A stretch of 64,000 nucleotides of DNA from Citromicrobium sp. JLT1363 (GCF_000186705.1 NZ_AEUE01000010.1:122665-186664); one strand, 5' to 3'. Shown: positions 47,658 through 56,511, counted from the stretch's first letter. The notes: generated by a model from the letters alone, not told the origin. Made by a program: numbers and translations.

Positions 47658-49142
47658 ATGGCAGATCAGATCCGCAGCCGGCTCCAGTTCATGGAATTCG
47701 ACGATACGCAGCGCGACAAGCTGCGCACCGCACAGCCTGTCGTTCGCAAGGTCATCGGCAGCGCGCTCGACCGCTTCTACAACCGGGCGAAACAGACCCC
47801 GGAAACGGCCGCCTTCTTCGATAACCAGGCCCATATGGACAAGGCCAAGGCAGCGCAGGAGAAGCACTGGTCCCACATCGCCAACGCCGATTTCGACTCC
47901 AACTATTACGATAGTGCCCGCCGGATCGGGGCGACCCACGCGCGCATCGGGCTCGAGCCGCGCTGGTATGTCGGCAGCTATGCCATCGTGATCGAGGAAC
48001 TGGTGCACGGCGTCGCACGGCGCACCCCGCTGTGGAAGCGAGTGCTTGCGCTGTTCAATCCCTCCGCCGCGCACGACACGAGCCTGGCGCTGATCAAGGG
48101 CGCGCTGCTCGACATGGAGCTGTCGCTCTCGGTCTATTTCGAGGAAGCGAGCGCATCGCGCGAGGCCGCCGTCGCCCAGCTCGACACCGTGCTGGCTGCG
48201 CTGTCGGAAGGCGATCTCACCCGTTCGCTGACCGGCATGCCCGATAGCTTCGCAGGCCTCGAACGCAGCTATAACGGCGCGCTGGGCAAGATCCGCGAGA
48301 TGATCGCGGCAGTGGCCGAGGGGACCAGCCGGATCGATTCCAGCGTCCAGGAAATCGCGCAGGCTTCGGAAGACCTTGCCCGCCGCACCGAAGGCAACGC
48401 GTCGAGCCTGGAAGAGACTTCCGCAGCGATCACGCAGATGGACGGCCGCCTCAGGACCAGCGCCGAAGCATCGCAATCGACCGTGCAGCGCGCCGACCAG
48501 ACGATTGCCACCGTCGCCAGTGGCCGCAGCATCGCCGATCAGGCGGTGGGCGCGATGACGCGTGTCGCGGATTCGACCGAAGGGATCGATGGCGTGATCG
48601 AAGGGCTCGACAAGATCGCCTTCCAGACCCGGGTGCTGGCCATGAATGCCGCTGTCGAGGCGGGCCGCGCGGGCGAAGCGGGCCGCGGTTTCGCCGTCGT
48701 TGCGGACCTGGTTTCGGCGCTCGCCATGCGGGCCGAGGAAGAGGCCGGGCAGGCGCGCGAACAGCTGACCGCGATCCAGACCGACATCGGCACCGCGGTC
48801 GACATGGTGAAGCGCGTGGACGGGGCCCTCTCCGATATCGCGCAGGATGTCGATCAGGTGCACGAGTTGCTGGGCAGCATGGCTGCGGACAACACCGCGC
48901 AGGCCGGTACGATCGGGGAGATTTCCTCGGCAGTCAGCACCATGGACACCTCGACCCAGCAGAACGCCGCCATGGTCGAACAGACCTCTGCCTCCGCGCG
49001 CAATCTCGCCGACGAGGTCGGTACGCTGGCCGAACTGACCAAGGCCTTCCGGCTGGAGGGGGGCAAGGACCAGGTGCCGATGGCGGTTGCCGCGCGATCC
49101 TTCCCCGCCATGGCGGGCACCGCGTCACTCCGCCCGAACTAG
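47658..49142 (+). CDS. Globin-coupled methyl-accepting chemotaxis protein (HemAT-like)
   Basis: This 494-aa soluble chemoreceptor has a sensor globin at about residues 5-160. Its motif THARIGLEPRWYVGSYAIVIEE is split, with proximal haem His at residue 94. A short HAMP-like stretch (ALSEGDLTRSLTGMPDSF) follows. The MCP signalling hairpin has the tip LDKIAFQTRVLAMNAAVEAG and EAGRGFAVVADLVSALA. No membrane helices are visible. By analogy to HemAT it would sense O2 for aerotaxis. It follows katG and ends in its own terminator. Confidence 0.92.
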   Translation: MADQIRSRLQFMEFDDTQRDKLRTAQPVVRKVIGSALDRFYNRAKQTPETAAFFDNQAHMDKAKAAQEKHWSHIANADFDSNYYDSARRIGATHARIGLEPRWYVGSYAIVIEELVHGVARRTPLWKRVLALFNPSAAHDTSLALIKGALLDMELSLSVYFEEASASREAAVAQLDTVLAALSEGDLTRSLTGMPDSFAGLERSYNGALGKIREMIAAVAEGTSRIDSSVQEIAQASEDLARRTEGNASSLEETSAAITQMDGRLRTSAEASQSTVQRADQTIATVASGRSIADQAVGAMTRVADSTEGIDGVIEGLDKIAFQTRVLAMNAAVEAGRAGEAGRGFAVVADLVSALAMRAEEEAGQAREQLTAIQTDIGTAVDMVKRVDGALSDIAQDVDQVHELLGSMAADNTAQAGTIGEISSAVSTMDTSTQQNAAMVEQTSASARNLADEVGTLAELTKAFRLEGGKDQVPMAVAARSFPAMAGTASLRPN

Positions 49143-49171
49143 GCCGAAAGACAGGCCAGCAGGCAATAATG

Positions 49172-49199
49172 GCCCCCGGTAGCGATACCGGGGGCTTTT
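49172..49199 (+). terminator. Rho-independent terminator of the globin-MCP gene
   Basis: Perfect 10-bp stem GCCCCCGGTA / TACCGGGGGC, loop GCGA, then TTTT, 30 nt after the stop. Confidence 0.9.
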
Positions 49200-49271
49200 C
49201 TGTATCGATTACCTGTCGACAGCCGCATCGAGTCTGTTAATGCGAACCCGTCGCAAAAAGAGAGGTACAGA

Positions 49272-49781
49272 ATGCGCACTTTGAAATTCCTGGTCCCCGC
49301 CGCAGCAACCGCCCTGGCCCTCGCCGCCTGTTCGGAAGCCCCCGAGGCGACGACCGATGAAACCGCCGCTACTGCCGAAACGGAAACCGATACCGCGGCC
49401 GTGGACGCCGAGACCACCGTGCTCGACGCGAACACCGCCACCGCCGAAGATCTGGCAGCTGTCGAAGGCGTCTCGCCCGAGCTGGCCGACGCGATCGTCG
49501 CCGGGCAGCCTTACGCCAGCGTCACCGATCTCAACGCCATGCTGATGGAAACGCTGGACGAGGACGAAGCGCAGGCCGTGCTCGTCAACGTGTTCGTGCC
49601 GATCGACCTCAACACCGCCAGCGAAGAGGAAATCCGCCTCGTCCCCGGCATGACCGACAAGATGGTCCACGAGTTCGAGGAATACCGCCCCTACGCCGAC
49701 ATGGGCGTGTTCGACCGCGAAATCGGCAAGTATGTCGACGAAGAGGAAGTCGCGCGTTTGCGCCAGTACGTGACGCTCTAG
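49272..49781 (+). CDS. Helix-hairpin-helix lipoprotein
   Basis: This 169-aa protein has lipoprotein signal MRTLKFLVPAAATALALAAC (lipobox LALAAC), an acidic Thr/Glu/Ala linker, then two HhH-like repeats: ANTATAEDLAAVEGVSPELA and DLNTASEEEIRLVPGMTDKM, related to ComEA. The mature protein is very acidic, so DNA binding is doubtful. The stop overlaps the convergent msrQ-like gene by 4 nt. Confidence 0.72.
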   Translation: MRTLKFLVPAAATALALAACSEAPEATTDETAATAETETDTAAVDAETTVLDANTATAEDLAAVEGVSPELADAIVAGQPYASVTDLNAMLMETLDEDEAQAVLVNVFVPIDLNTASEEEIRLVPGMTDKMVHEFEEYRPYADMGVFDREIGKYVDEEEVARLRQYVTL

Positions 49782-50368
49782 GTTCTGGCAGGGCGTCGCT
49801 GACGCCACTGCAGCACCACCCTGACGATCTCGATCGCCGCCAGTATTCCGATGTGAATATAGGCGGTGGTCGGGTCGAAGGCCGACAGGGCCCAGTGCAC
49901 GAACACCAGCACCGCCGCCGGATAGACCAGCCGGTGCAGGCTCTTCCACCTGCGCTTGAGCGCCCGCATCGAGACGTCGTTGGACGTGATCGCCAGCGGC
50001 ACGAACAGCGCGAAGGCGACCCATCCGGCAAGGATATAGGGCGTCGACACTTCGTCCCAGATGATCGCCGGATCGGCCTTGCGCCACAGATAGACGATTG
50101 TGTGCCCGGCAGCGTAGGCGAAGCTCGCCACGCCGAGATCGCGCCGCTTGCGCATCAGGTACTGGACGAAGGCGTTGCGGCGGAAAGCCAGCCGCAGCGG
50201 AGTGACCGCGAGGGTCGCCATCAGCAGCCATGCCGCCCACTCCCCGCTATCGCCGATGATGTGACCGTAGCCGTAAAGATCGGGCGTCGCCCACCAGCGC
50301 CACAGCATCCACGCGCCCGGCAAGGCGAGAACGAGCCACAACAAGGGCCTCGACCGCAACACCGCCAT
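49778..50368 (-). CDS. msrQ: MsrQ-like haem membrane protein (ferric reductase-like TM family)
   Basis: This 196-aa protein has about six membrane helices. Conserved His residues lie in AAGHTIVYLW, KSLHRLVYPAAVLVFVHW and YGHIIGDSG, fitting b-haem ligation as in MsrQ, the membrane partner of the periplasmic methionine sulfoxide reductase MsrP. No msrP is seen in the window. The ATG overlaps the smr-gene stop (TGATG), so it is the last gene of the timA-mltA-smr operon. Confidence 0.8.
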   Translation of the reverse strand: MAVLRSRPLLWLVLALPGAWMLWRWWATPDLYGYGHIIGDSGEWAAWLLMATLAVTPLRLAFRRNAFVQYLMRKRRDLGVASFAYAAGHTIVYLWRKADPAIIWDEVSTPYILAGWVAFALFVPLAITSNDVSMRALKRRWKSLHRLVYPAAVLVFVHWALSAFDPTTAYIHIGILAAIEIVRVVLQWRQRRPART

Positions 50369-50946
50369 CAGCTGCTCCTCTTCAACACGACATAGAGCGC
50401 ACCTTCGCCCCCATGGCGCTGGTGTGCCTTGCGGACCGCGGCAATCGATCCGCCGTGCTCGCTCGCGGCGAGCCAGTCCAAAACCTTGGCACGGATCGCC
50501 CCGCGCCGTTCGCCCCGGTCCGCCGGATCGACCGGGCGCGATCTGCCGGTGACGATCAGGACCACCCGCGCGCCCATGCTGCGCGCCTGCGCCATCCCGT
50601 CCATCAGCCGGTCATAGGCGCGCTCCAGCCCGTGGCCATGCAGGTCGAGGCTGAAATCCGGGGCGATGTCGCCCGCCTTCAGCCGCCGGTCCCAGTGCGA
50701 ATCCAGGTTGCCCTGGGGGCCTCTGCCCGCCCTGCGCGCAGCCGGTGCGGACTTTGGTGGAGGCACTGGGGGCACGGGAGGCACCGGGCGTTGCCGGGCC
50801 GCCGGCGGTGCCGCCTTGGGAGGCGCTGCTTTCGGCGGCGCCGGGATCGAGCGCGATGGCGCCACCGGGCGCAGCGGTTCGACCGTCGCGGCGAGCTTCA
50901 ACCACGCCGCCGCCTCGTCGTCCGACAGGCCGCGTGGCGGCCTCAT
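50368..50946 (-). CDS. Smr domain protein
   Basis: This 192-aa protein has a Pro/Ala-rich linker (about 30-80) and a C-terminal Smr domain with the DLHG-type motif LDLHGHGLERAYDRLMDGM and VLIVTGRSRP...GAIRAKVLDWL. Smr domains are nucleases related to MutS2. The mltA-smr order is common in Alphaproteobacteria. The start ATG overlaps the mltA stop by 4 nt (ATGA). The longer upstream frame covers mltA antiphase and is rejected. Confidence 0.86.
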   Translation of the reverse strand: MRPPRGLSDDEAAAWLKLAATVEPLRPVAPSRSIPAPPKAAPPKAAPPAARQRPVPPVPPVPPPKSAPAARRAGRGPQGNLDSHWDRRLKAGDIAPDFSLDLHGHGLERAYDRLMDGMAQARSMGARVVLIVTGRSRPVDPADRGERRGAIRAKVLDWLAASEHGGSIAAVRKAHQRHGGEGALYVVLKRSS

Positions 50947-52130
50947 CGCTGGCGAAGGCGCGCGACGGTTCCCCTGGGCAGCAGGATCAGGGCCTGTCCT
51001 CTCGCGCTCATACCCCCGGCGATGTCGCGCGCATCGCCGCCATTGCCCCAGAAGGTGTCGAAGCGGTTGGCGCCCTTGATCGCACCGCCGGTATCCTGCG
51101 CCACCCACAGCCCGTCGGCCACATCGCGGTCCATGTCGAGCACCACGGGCGCGCCATAGGGTACGAAGCGCGGGTCCACCGCCACGCTGTTCTCGCGCGT
51201 GACGGGCACGCCGAGCGAACCGAGCGGCCCGCTGGTGTTCAGTTCGCGGAAGAAGATCCAGCTCTCGTTCTCGCGCATCAGCGCCTTGCCGGCCACCGGG
51301 TTCTCGTTGAGATATTGCACGATGCCCTGCATCGATCCGGGGTACTGGCCCGGTCCGTCGCCCAGCAGGCCGCGCTCGCGCATCAGCCCGCCAATGCCGG
51401 TATAGCCGCGCCCGTTCTGCCCGGCATAGCCGATCCGCATGCGGGTGCCGTCGGGAAGGCGCAGCAGGCCGGATCCCTGGATCTGGAGGAAGAACATCTC
51501 CACCGCGTCGGCCGCCCACGCGATTTCGAGCCCGCGCCCGGCAAGCGCGCCGTCCTCTATCTCTGCGCGCGAGTAATAGGGCACGAAGTCGCCATTGGAG
51601 TCGTAACGGCCCAGCGGAGGGCGCCCTTCGCGCTCGCTCTCCGGCATGTCGGCGGGCCATGCGCGCACCAGATCCTCCGGCATGCGATAGACGGGCACGT
51701 CATAGCCCGGACGGCGCGTGCGGCTGCCGAGAATCTCGGGCTCGAAATAGCCTGTGGCGAAAGCCTCGCCGCTGCCGATCCGGGCGGTCTCGAAATAGGT
51801 CTCTAAGAAGGTGCGGGCATCGCCGTCCCAGCGCAGCGCGGCGGTGCATACGGGCAGCCAGTCCGACGGGCGGGTCAGGCCGCTGGCGTCGTCCTTTTCG
51901 GAAGCCCAGTCGCAGCTGGAGCGAAATGCGGCCAGCGCGGCGGCGGCATCCTGCGCGCCCAGCCGCAGCGAGGCAATGCTGGGGCCGGCTTCGACCCCGG
52001 CTGCCACGGCGCTTTCGGTCTGCGGCGGCGGGGGCCGGTCGATCGGCGGATAAGGCGGCTTGTCCGCGCCGGGGCCGACGCAGCTGGAGAGGGTTACGAG
52101 CGCCGCGAGGGGCCACATCCACTTGAACAT
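50943..52130 (-). CDS. mltA: Membrane-bound lytic murein transglycosylase A
   Basis: This 395-aa lipoprotein (signal MFKWMWPLAALVTLSSC) has the MltA domain (ATGYFEPEILGSRTRRPGYDVPVYR is split near residues 125-150) and the C-terminal 3D domain with catalytic-Asp region WVAQDTGGAIKGANRFDTFWG. It cleaves glycan strands, forming 1,6-anhydroMurNAc, at the outer membrane. It is translationally coupled to the Smr gene and lies 47 nt downstream of the Tim44-like gene. Confidence 0.93.
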   Translation of the reverse strand: MFKWMWPLAALVTLSSCVGPGADKPPYPPIDRPPPPQTESAVAAGVEAGPSIASLRLGAQDAAAALAAFRSSCDWASEKDDASGLTRPSDWLPVCTAALRWDGDARTFLETYFETARIGSGEAFATGYFEPEILGSRTRRPGYDVPVYRMPEDLVRAWPADMPESEREGRPPLGRYDSNGDFVPYYSRAEIEDGALAGRGLEIAWAADAVEMFFLQIQGSGLLRLPDGTRMRIGYAGQNGRGYTGIGGLMRERGLLGDGPGQYPGSMQGIVQYLNENPVAGKALMRENESWIFFRELNTSGPLGSLGVPVTRENSVAVDPRFVPYGAPVVLDMDRDVADGLWVAQDTGGAIKGANRFDTFWGNGGDARDIAGGMSARGQALILLPRGTVARLRQR

Positions 52131-52177
52131 CGGTCCCCCTCAATGCGGGCTGCAGGCCCGCCATCGATCGGCAAAGA

Positions 52178-52849
52178 TCAGCCTTCGTCGGTTTCCACCA
52201 GCTGCCAGTCGGGCGTGCGCGAATCCACGCGGCGTGCGAAGGTCCAGATGTCGCGGCTTTCGATCGCATCGTCGAGCGATCCGGCCACGACCGTCCCTTC
52301 GCTGTCGCGCGTCACGGCCGCGATATCGGCAACGAAGCGCACGGTGATGCGCGCTTCCTTGCGCTCCAGCTCGGCATCGCGAATGGTCGCGTCCTCGATC
52401 CGGATCAGCTTGTTGTCCAGCGTTTCGCCCGCTTCCTCACGCGCGTCGATCGCGCTGGCGAAGCCTTCGTACACCGAATCGTCGCACAGTTCGCGCAGCG
52501 TTTCCTTGTCGCCCTGCCAGTAGGCTTCCAGGATCATGCCATAGGCACCCTTCGCGCCTTCGAGGAAGGACACGATGTCGAACCCGCGATCCGCCGCGAT
52601 GATCGACTGCACGCCGCGTTCCACCACCGGCAGAACGTCGGGCTTGGCTTCCTGTTCGGTCACGGCGCGCGCGGGAGCCTGCGCGGCCTGCGGGGCCTGC
52701 GAAATGCCGGGCTTGTCCTTCGGTTCGAACCGATGGGGCACGGGCTCTTCCTCATGCTCGGCCCGGCGGCCGAGGACGGAGTAGAGCCGCAGTCCCAGAA
52801 AGACCGCGATCATGGCGAGGATGACGATTTCTGTCACTTGGTACGGCAC
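52178..52849 (-). CDS. Tim44/TimA family protein
   Basis: This 223-aa protein has an N-terminal membrane helix (EIVILAMIAVFLGLRLYSVLG), a charged linker and a Tim44-like domain (SFLEGAKGAYGMILEAYWQGD-KETLRELCDD; ARITVRFVADIAAV). TimA-like proteins are bacterial relatives of the mitochondrial import motor subunit. The secB-timA-mltA-smr arrangement is conserved in Alphaproteobacteria. Confidence 0.86.
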   Translation of the reverse strand: MPYQVTEIVILAMIAVFLGLRLYSVLGRRAEHEEEPVPHRFEPKDKPGISQAPQAAQAPARAVTEQEAKPDVLPVVERGVQSIIAADRGFDIVSFLEGAKGAYGMILEAYWQGDKETLRELCDDSVYEGFASAIDAREEAGETLDNKLIRIEDATIRDAELERKEARITVRFVADIAAVTRDSEGTVVAGSLDDAIESRDIWTFARRVDSRTPDWQLVETDEG

Positions 52850-53083
52850 CTGACTAGTCGGAGGCGCGCACTTCCGGCTGTGCTTGCCGCGCGCCCTTCG
52901 TGTTTTGCATCATTCCCACAGATAGGGGATGATATCAAATGCACAACGTCGCCTTGTATCATCCTGAACGGCGTTTCGTTCCCGTTGCGGGCCGGGAGAA
53001 CGACTGCTAGGCGCAGCGCCAGTCCATCGCGCGCCCGCCAGGGTTGCCCGACCCATCAACCTTGCAACCTTAGAGTGAGCTTC

Positions 53084-53620
53084 ATGGCCGACGAAGGCGA
53101 CGTTCTGACCGATCTCAACAATCAGACCAATGGCAACGGGGCGGACAACCGTCCGACTGCGGGCTTCATCACGCAGTACATCAAGGATCTCTCGGTCGAG
53201 AATCCGAACTCGCCCAGCAGCTTCCAGTGGCAGGACGCCCCGAAGATCGACCTGCAGTTCAATATCGGCGCCAATTCGGTCAACGAAGAGGTCAGCGAAG
53301 TCGAACTCAAGATCAACGTGACGGCCATCTGCGATGCCGGCCAGCTCTACGTGATCGAACTGGTCTATGCGGGCCTGGTCGGGATCCGCAACCTGCCCGA
53401 GGATCAGGCGCACATGTTCCTGTTCGCCGAAGCGCCGCGCATCCTGTTCCCCTTCGCGCGCCGCGTGGTGTCCGACGCCACCCGCGATCTGGGCTTCCAG
53501 CCGCTGATGATCGATCCGATCGATTTCAACGGGCTCTACCTGCAGCGCCTGCAGGAAAAGCAGCAGGAAGACGCTGCGGGCGCAGCCGCTGCAGGCAGCG
53601 CGCCGGGCGGCAACGCCTGA
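53084..53620 (+). CDS. secB: Protein-export chaperone SecB
   Basis: This 178-aa tetrameric chaperone has ITQYIKDLSVENPNSPSSFQ, INVTAICDAGQLYVIELVYAG, FPFARRVVSDATRDLGFQPL and IDFNGLYLQRLQ. It keeps preproteins unfolded for SecA. ATG 53084 (MADEGDVLTDLNNQ) is chosen from the family start. An Ala/Gly tail ends the protein. It is divergent from timA and upstream of murJ. Confidence 0.94.
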   Translation: MADEGDVLTDLNNQTNGNGADNRPTAGFITQYIKDLSVENPNSPSSFQWQDAPKIDLQFNIGANSVNEEVSEVELKINVTAICDAGQLYVIELVYAGLVGIRNLPEDQAHMFLFAEAPRILFPFARRVVSDATRDLGFQPLMIDPIDFNGLYLQRLQEKQQEDAAGAAAAGSAPGGNA

Positions 53621-53646
53621 CGAGAGCCCATTAGGGAGGCGGGCGG

Positions 53647-55266
53647 ATGAGCCTGCTCAAGAATGTCGGGACCATCGGCGGCCTGACGCTGGTCAGCCGC
53701 TTCGCCGGGCTGGCGCGGGAGATGATCTTCTCCCGCGTGCTCGGCGCGAATGCCGTCACCGATGCCTGGTTCCAGGCCTTCATCATTCCCAACGTCTTCC
53801 GCCGCCTGTTTGCGGAAGGCGCCTTTTCGGCCGCCTTCGTGCCCATGTTCTCCAAGCGGTTGCATGGCACGGGCGACGCCGACAGCGGCCTGGACGAAGC
53901 GCGCAGCTTCTCCAACGATGTGTTGAGCGTCTTTCTGCCGGTGCTGATCGCGCTGTGCGCGGTGATGATGCTGGCCATGCCGCTGGTGATCCGCCTGCTG
54001 GGCGACGGCGACTCGCCGCCCGCCGACTTCGCCATGGAAGTCGATTTCGCGCGGATCATGTTCCCCTACATCGCGCTGGTCAGCCTGGTGACGCTGTTCA
54101 CAGGCATGCTCAATTCGGTCAGCCGTTTCGCGCCGGGGGCCAGCTTCCCGATCATCCTCAACCTCGTGCTGATCGCCGCGCTGCTTTTCGGCGACTATGC
54201 AATGAGCGAATGGGGCTGGACCACGCGGCAGGTCGGCTACAGCCAGGCCTGGGCGGTAACGGGCGGCGGCGCGATCCAGCTCGCCTGGCTCTATTACTGG
54301 ACCCGCGTCGAGGGCTTCCGCCCCAAGCTTCTGTGGCCGCGCATCACGCCCGAGGTGAAGCGGCTGAGCATCATCGCGCTGCCCGCGGCGATCGGTGGCG
54401 GCGCCTACCAGATCAACACGCTGGTCCAGCTCTACTTCCTCAACCAGCTCGACAGCGGGTCGATCAGCTACATGAATTATGCCGACCGGCTGAACCAGCT
54501 GCCGCTCGGCATTATCGGCATCGCCCTGTCGACCGCGATCCTGCCGACCCTGTCCAAATTCGTCGGCTCCAAGAACCGGGAAGGCACGGACCGGATCCAG
54601 TCCGACGCGATCGAGCTTTCGATGCTGCTGACGATCCCCGCAGCCGTGGCGCTGGCGATCTGCGCGGTGCCCTTCGTGACCATGATCTTCCAGGGCGGCC
54701 GCTTCAGTGTGGAGCAGGCGGCGCTGACGGGCGACGTGCTCGCCATGCTCGTGCTCGGCCTGCCGGCCTACGTGCTGGTCAAGGTGCTGGTCCCCAATTT
54801 CTACGCCCGGTCGGACACGCGCACGCCGGTCTACGCCGCGTTCATCTCGCTGATCGTGTTCGCGGCGATGAACTTCGCGCTCGTCGCCGACTGGGGCGTG
54901 CGAGGCGTGGCCTTCGCCAGCGTGATCGGCGCATGGATCAACGTGACCTACCTCTACGCCGTGCTGGTGAGGCGCGATTACTATGCCATCCCGCTCAAGC
55001 TGGTGGGCCGCATTGCGCGCCAGCTGGTCGCGGCGGCGGCGATGGGCGTTGCCCTGTGGTTCGCGCGCGACCTGCTGACCGGGTGGTACGATGCGGGCCT
55101 GTTCGAACGGGCCGGCGCGCTGATCGCCCTCGTGATCTGTGCGGGCGCGGTCTATTTCGCGGTCGCCTTCGCCATCGGCGCGATCGACAAGCAGCGCATA
55201 CGCACGCTGACCCGCAAGAGCCCGCTGCCCGAGCAAGGCGGCGCGCCGGACGATCTTGCCCGCTGA
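53647..55266 (+). CDS. murJ: Lipid II flippase MurJ
   Basis: This 539-aa protein with about 14 membrane helices moves lipid II across the inner membrane. Signatures: SLLKNVGTIGGLTLVSRFAG, FFIIPNVFRRLF-like AFIIPNVFRRLFAEGAFSAAF (split), and LVPNFYARSDTRTPVYAA. It begins 26 nt after secB. The last codons probably contain the promoter of the trp leader. Confidence 0.94.
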   Translation: MSLLKNVGTIGGLTLVSRFAGLAREMIFSRVLGANAVTDAWFQAFIIPNVFRRLFAEGAFSAAFVPMFSKRLHGTGDADSGLDEARSFSNDVLSVFLPVLIALCAVMMLAMPLVIRLLGDGDSPPADFAMEVDFARIMFPYIALVSLVTLFTGMLNSVSRFAPGASFPIILNLVLIAALLFGDYAMSEWGWTTRQVGYSQAWAVTGGGAIQLAWLYYWTRVEGFRPKLLWPRITPEVKRLSIIALPAAIGGGAYQINTLVQLYFLNQLDSGSISYMNYADRLNQLPLGIIGIALSTAILPTLSKFVGSKNREGTDRIQSDAIELSMLLTIPAAVALAICAVPFVTMIFQGGRFSVEQAALTGDVLAMLVLGLPAYVLVKVLVPNFYARSDTRTPVYAAFISLIVFAAMNFALVADWGVRGVAFASVIGAWINVTYLYAVLVRRDYYAIPLKLVGRIARQLVAAAAMGVALWFARDLLTGWYDAGLFERAGALIALVICAGAVYFAVAFAIGAIDKQRIRTLTRKSPLPEQGGAPDDLAR

Positions 55267-55283
55267 CGGGCCTGTGCTATGCC
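55256..55283 (+). promoter_or_regulatory. Candidate promoter of the trp leader / trpS
   Basis: TTGCCC (55256-55261), 16-nt spacer, TATGCC (55278-55283). It predicts a transcription start at about 55290, that is, at the leader ATG (55291), giving a leaderless leader-peptide mRNA. Confidence 0.4.
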
Positions 55284-55290
55284 CGCCGCG

Positions 55291-55374
55291 ATGACTGACA
55301 CGCCACTCTCTTCCCGTTCGGCCCCGGCACGCTTCGTGCTGCGCGGGCGGGCGGCCTGGCGATGGTTCTGGTAA
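55291..55374 (+). CDS. Trp-rich leader peptide upstream of trpS
   Basis: A 27-codon ORF ends in Trp-Arg-Trp-Phe-Trp-stop, with TGG at 55357, 55363 and 55369. It begins MTDTPLSSRSAPARF; an in-frame ATG four codons earlier (55279) is possible. There is no Shine-Dalgarno, but the upstream promoter would make the transcript leaderless, as known for trpL of Sinorhizobium. GGTTC (55364-55368) can pair with GAACC (55379-55383). A 7-bp hairpin at 55399-55416 follows before trpS. This is the arrangement of ribosome-stalling attenuation sensing charged tRNA-Trp. Confidence 0.65.
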   Translation: MTDTPLSSRSAPARFVLRGRAAWRWFW

Positions 55375-55398
55375 GCCCGAACCCGGCAACCCGATCCT

Positions 55399-55416
55399 GC
55401 CAGCGTGCCCGCTGGC
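55399..55416 (+). terminator. Attenuator-like hairpin before trpS
   Basis: Perfect 7-bp stem GCCAGCG / CGCTGGC, loop TGCC. GCCAG (55399-55403) could instead pair with CTGGC (55356-55360) in the leader's Trp codons. The following TCTTCT run is a weak U-tract. Confidence 0.55.
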
Positions 55417-55445
55417 GCAATCCAGTCTTCTAAGGAAATACCCCC

Positions 55446-56462
55446 ATGCGCGTAGTTTCGGGCATCCAGCCCACCGGCAATCTTCACCTCGGCAACTATC
55501 TCGGCGCGATCCGCAACTGGGTGCGGATGCAGGACGAGCTGTCCGAAGGGAGCGAGTGCCTGTTCTTCCTTGCGGACATGCACGCGATTTCCATGCCGCA
55601 CGACCCGGCGGAGCTGCGCCGGGGCACGATCGAGATGGCGGCCGCGCTGATCGCCTGCGGGATCGATCCCACCCGCTCGATCCTGTTCAACCAGGCGCAG
55701 GTTCCCCAGCATGCCGAGCTGCAATGGCTGCTGACGGGCACTGCGCGGATGGGCTGGCTGAACCGGATGACGCAGTGGAAGGACAAGGCGGGCAAGAACC
55801 GCGAAGGCGCCTCCGTTGCGCTTTTCGCCTATCCCGTGCTGCAGGCCGCGGACGTGCTGCTGTATCAGGCGACCCATGTTCCCGTGGGGGAGGACCAGAA
55901 GCAGCATCTGGAGCTGGCGCGCGACATCGCGCAGAAGTTCAACAACGACTTCGCATCGGAAGAAAAGCCCGTCTTCACCCTGCCCGATCCCTTCATTCCG
56001 CCAGCGGCGGCGCGGATCATGTCGCTGCGCGACGGGTCCGCCAAGATGAGCAAGTCCGACCCTTCGGAGATGAGCCGCATCAACCTGATCGACGATGCGG
56101 ACACGATCATGAAGAAGGTGAAGAAGGCCAAGACCGATCCCGATCCGCTGCCCGACAATGTCGAAGCTCTGGAAGGCCGGCCTGAGGCGCTGAACCTCGT
56201 CACGATCTATTGCGCGCTGACCGAGTCCGCGCCCGAGGCCGTACTGGCAGAGCAGGCGGGGAAAGGCTTTGGTGCCTTCAAGCCGCTGCTGGGCGAGGTG
56301 CTGGTCGAGACGCTTGCGCCGATCTCGAGCCGTTTTCGCGCCCTGCTGGACGACCGCGAGGCGATCGATGCGGCGCTGGCACGCGGCGCGGCGCTGGCGC
56401 GAGAGCGCGCTGCGCCCACGCTCTCGGCCACCTACGAGGCGCTGGGCCTCGTCCGCGGGTAG
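55446..56462 (+). CDS. trpS: Tryptophan-tRNA ligase
   Basis: This 338-aa class I aminoacyl-tRNA synthetase has the HIGH-equivalent PTGNLHLGNYLGAIRNWV, the KMSKS loop SAKMSKSDPSE and LLYQATHVPVGEDQKQHLEL. It charges tRNA-Trp. It starts 71 nt after the Trp-rich leader ORF, suggesting feedback control by charged tRNA-Trp. Confidence 0.96.
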   Translation: MRVVSGIQPTGNLHLGNYLGAIRNWVRMQDELSEGSECLFFLADMHAISMPHDPAELRRGTIEMAAALIACGIDPTRSILFNQAQVPQHAELQWLLTGTARMGWLNRMTQWKDKAGKNREGASVALFAYPVLQAADVLLYQATHVPVGEDQKQHLELARDIAQKFNNDFASEEKPVFTLPDPFIPPAAARIMSLRDGSAKMSKSDPSEMSRINLIDDADTIMKKVKKAKTDPDPLPDNVEALEGRPEALNLVTIYCALTESAPEAVLAEQAGKGFGAFKPLLGEVLVETLAPISSRFRALLDDREAIDAALARGAALARERAAPTLSATYEALGLVRG

Positions 56463-56496
56463 ACAGGGCAAGCCACGGAAATCGCAGCAGGTTCAG

Positions 56497-56511
56497 GGGG
56501 TTAAACCCCCG
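56497..56511. repeat. GGGGG-TTAAA-CCCCC inverted repeat with flanking GTTCAG
   Basis: 5-bp stem, 34 nt after trpS. It is flanked by direct GTTCAGGG copies (56492 and 56512). Could end trpS or control the lipoprotein gene; function unclear. Confidence 0.4.
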
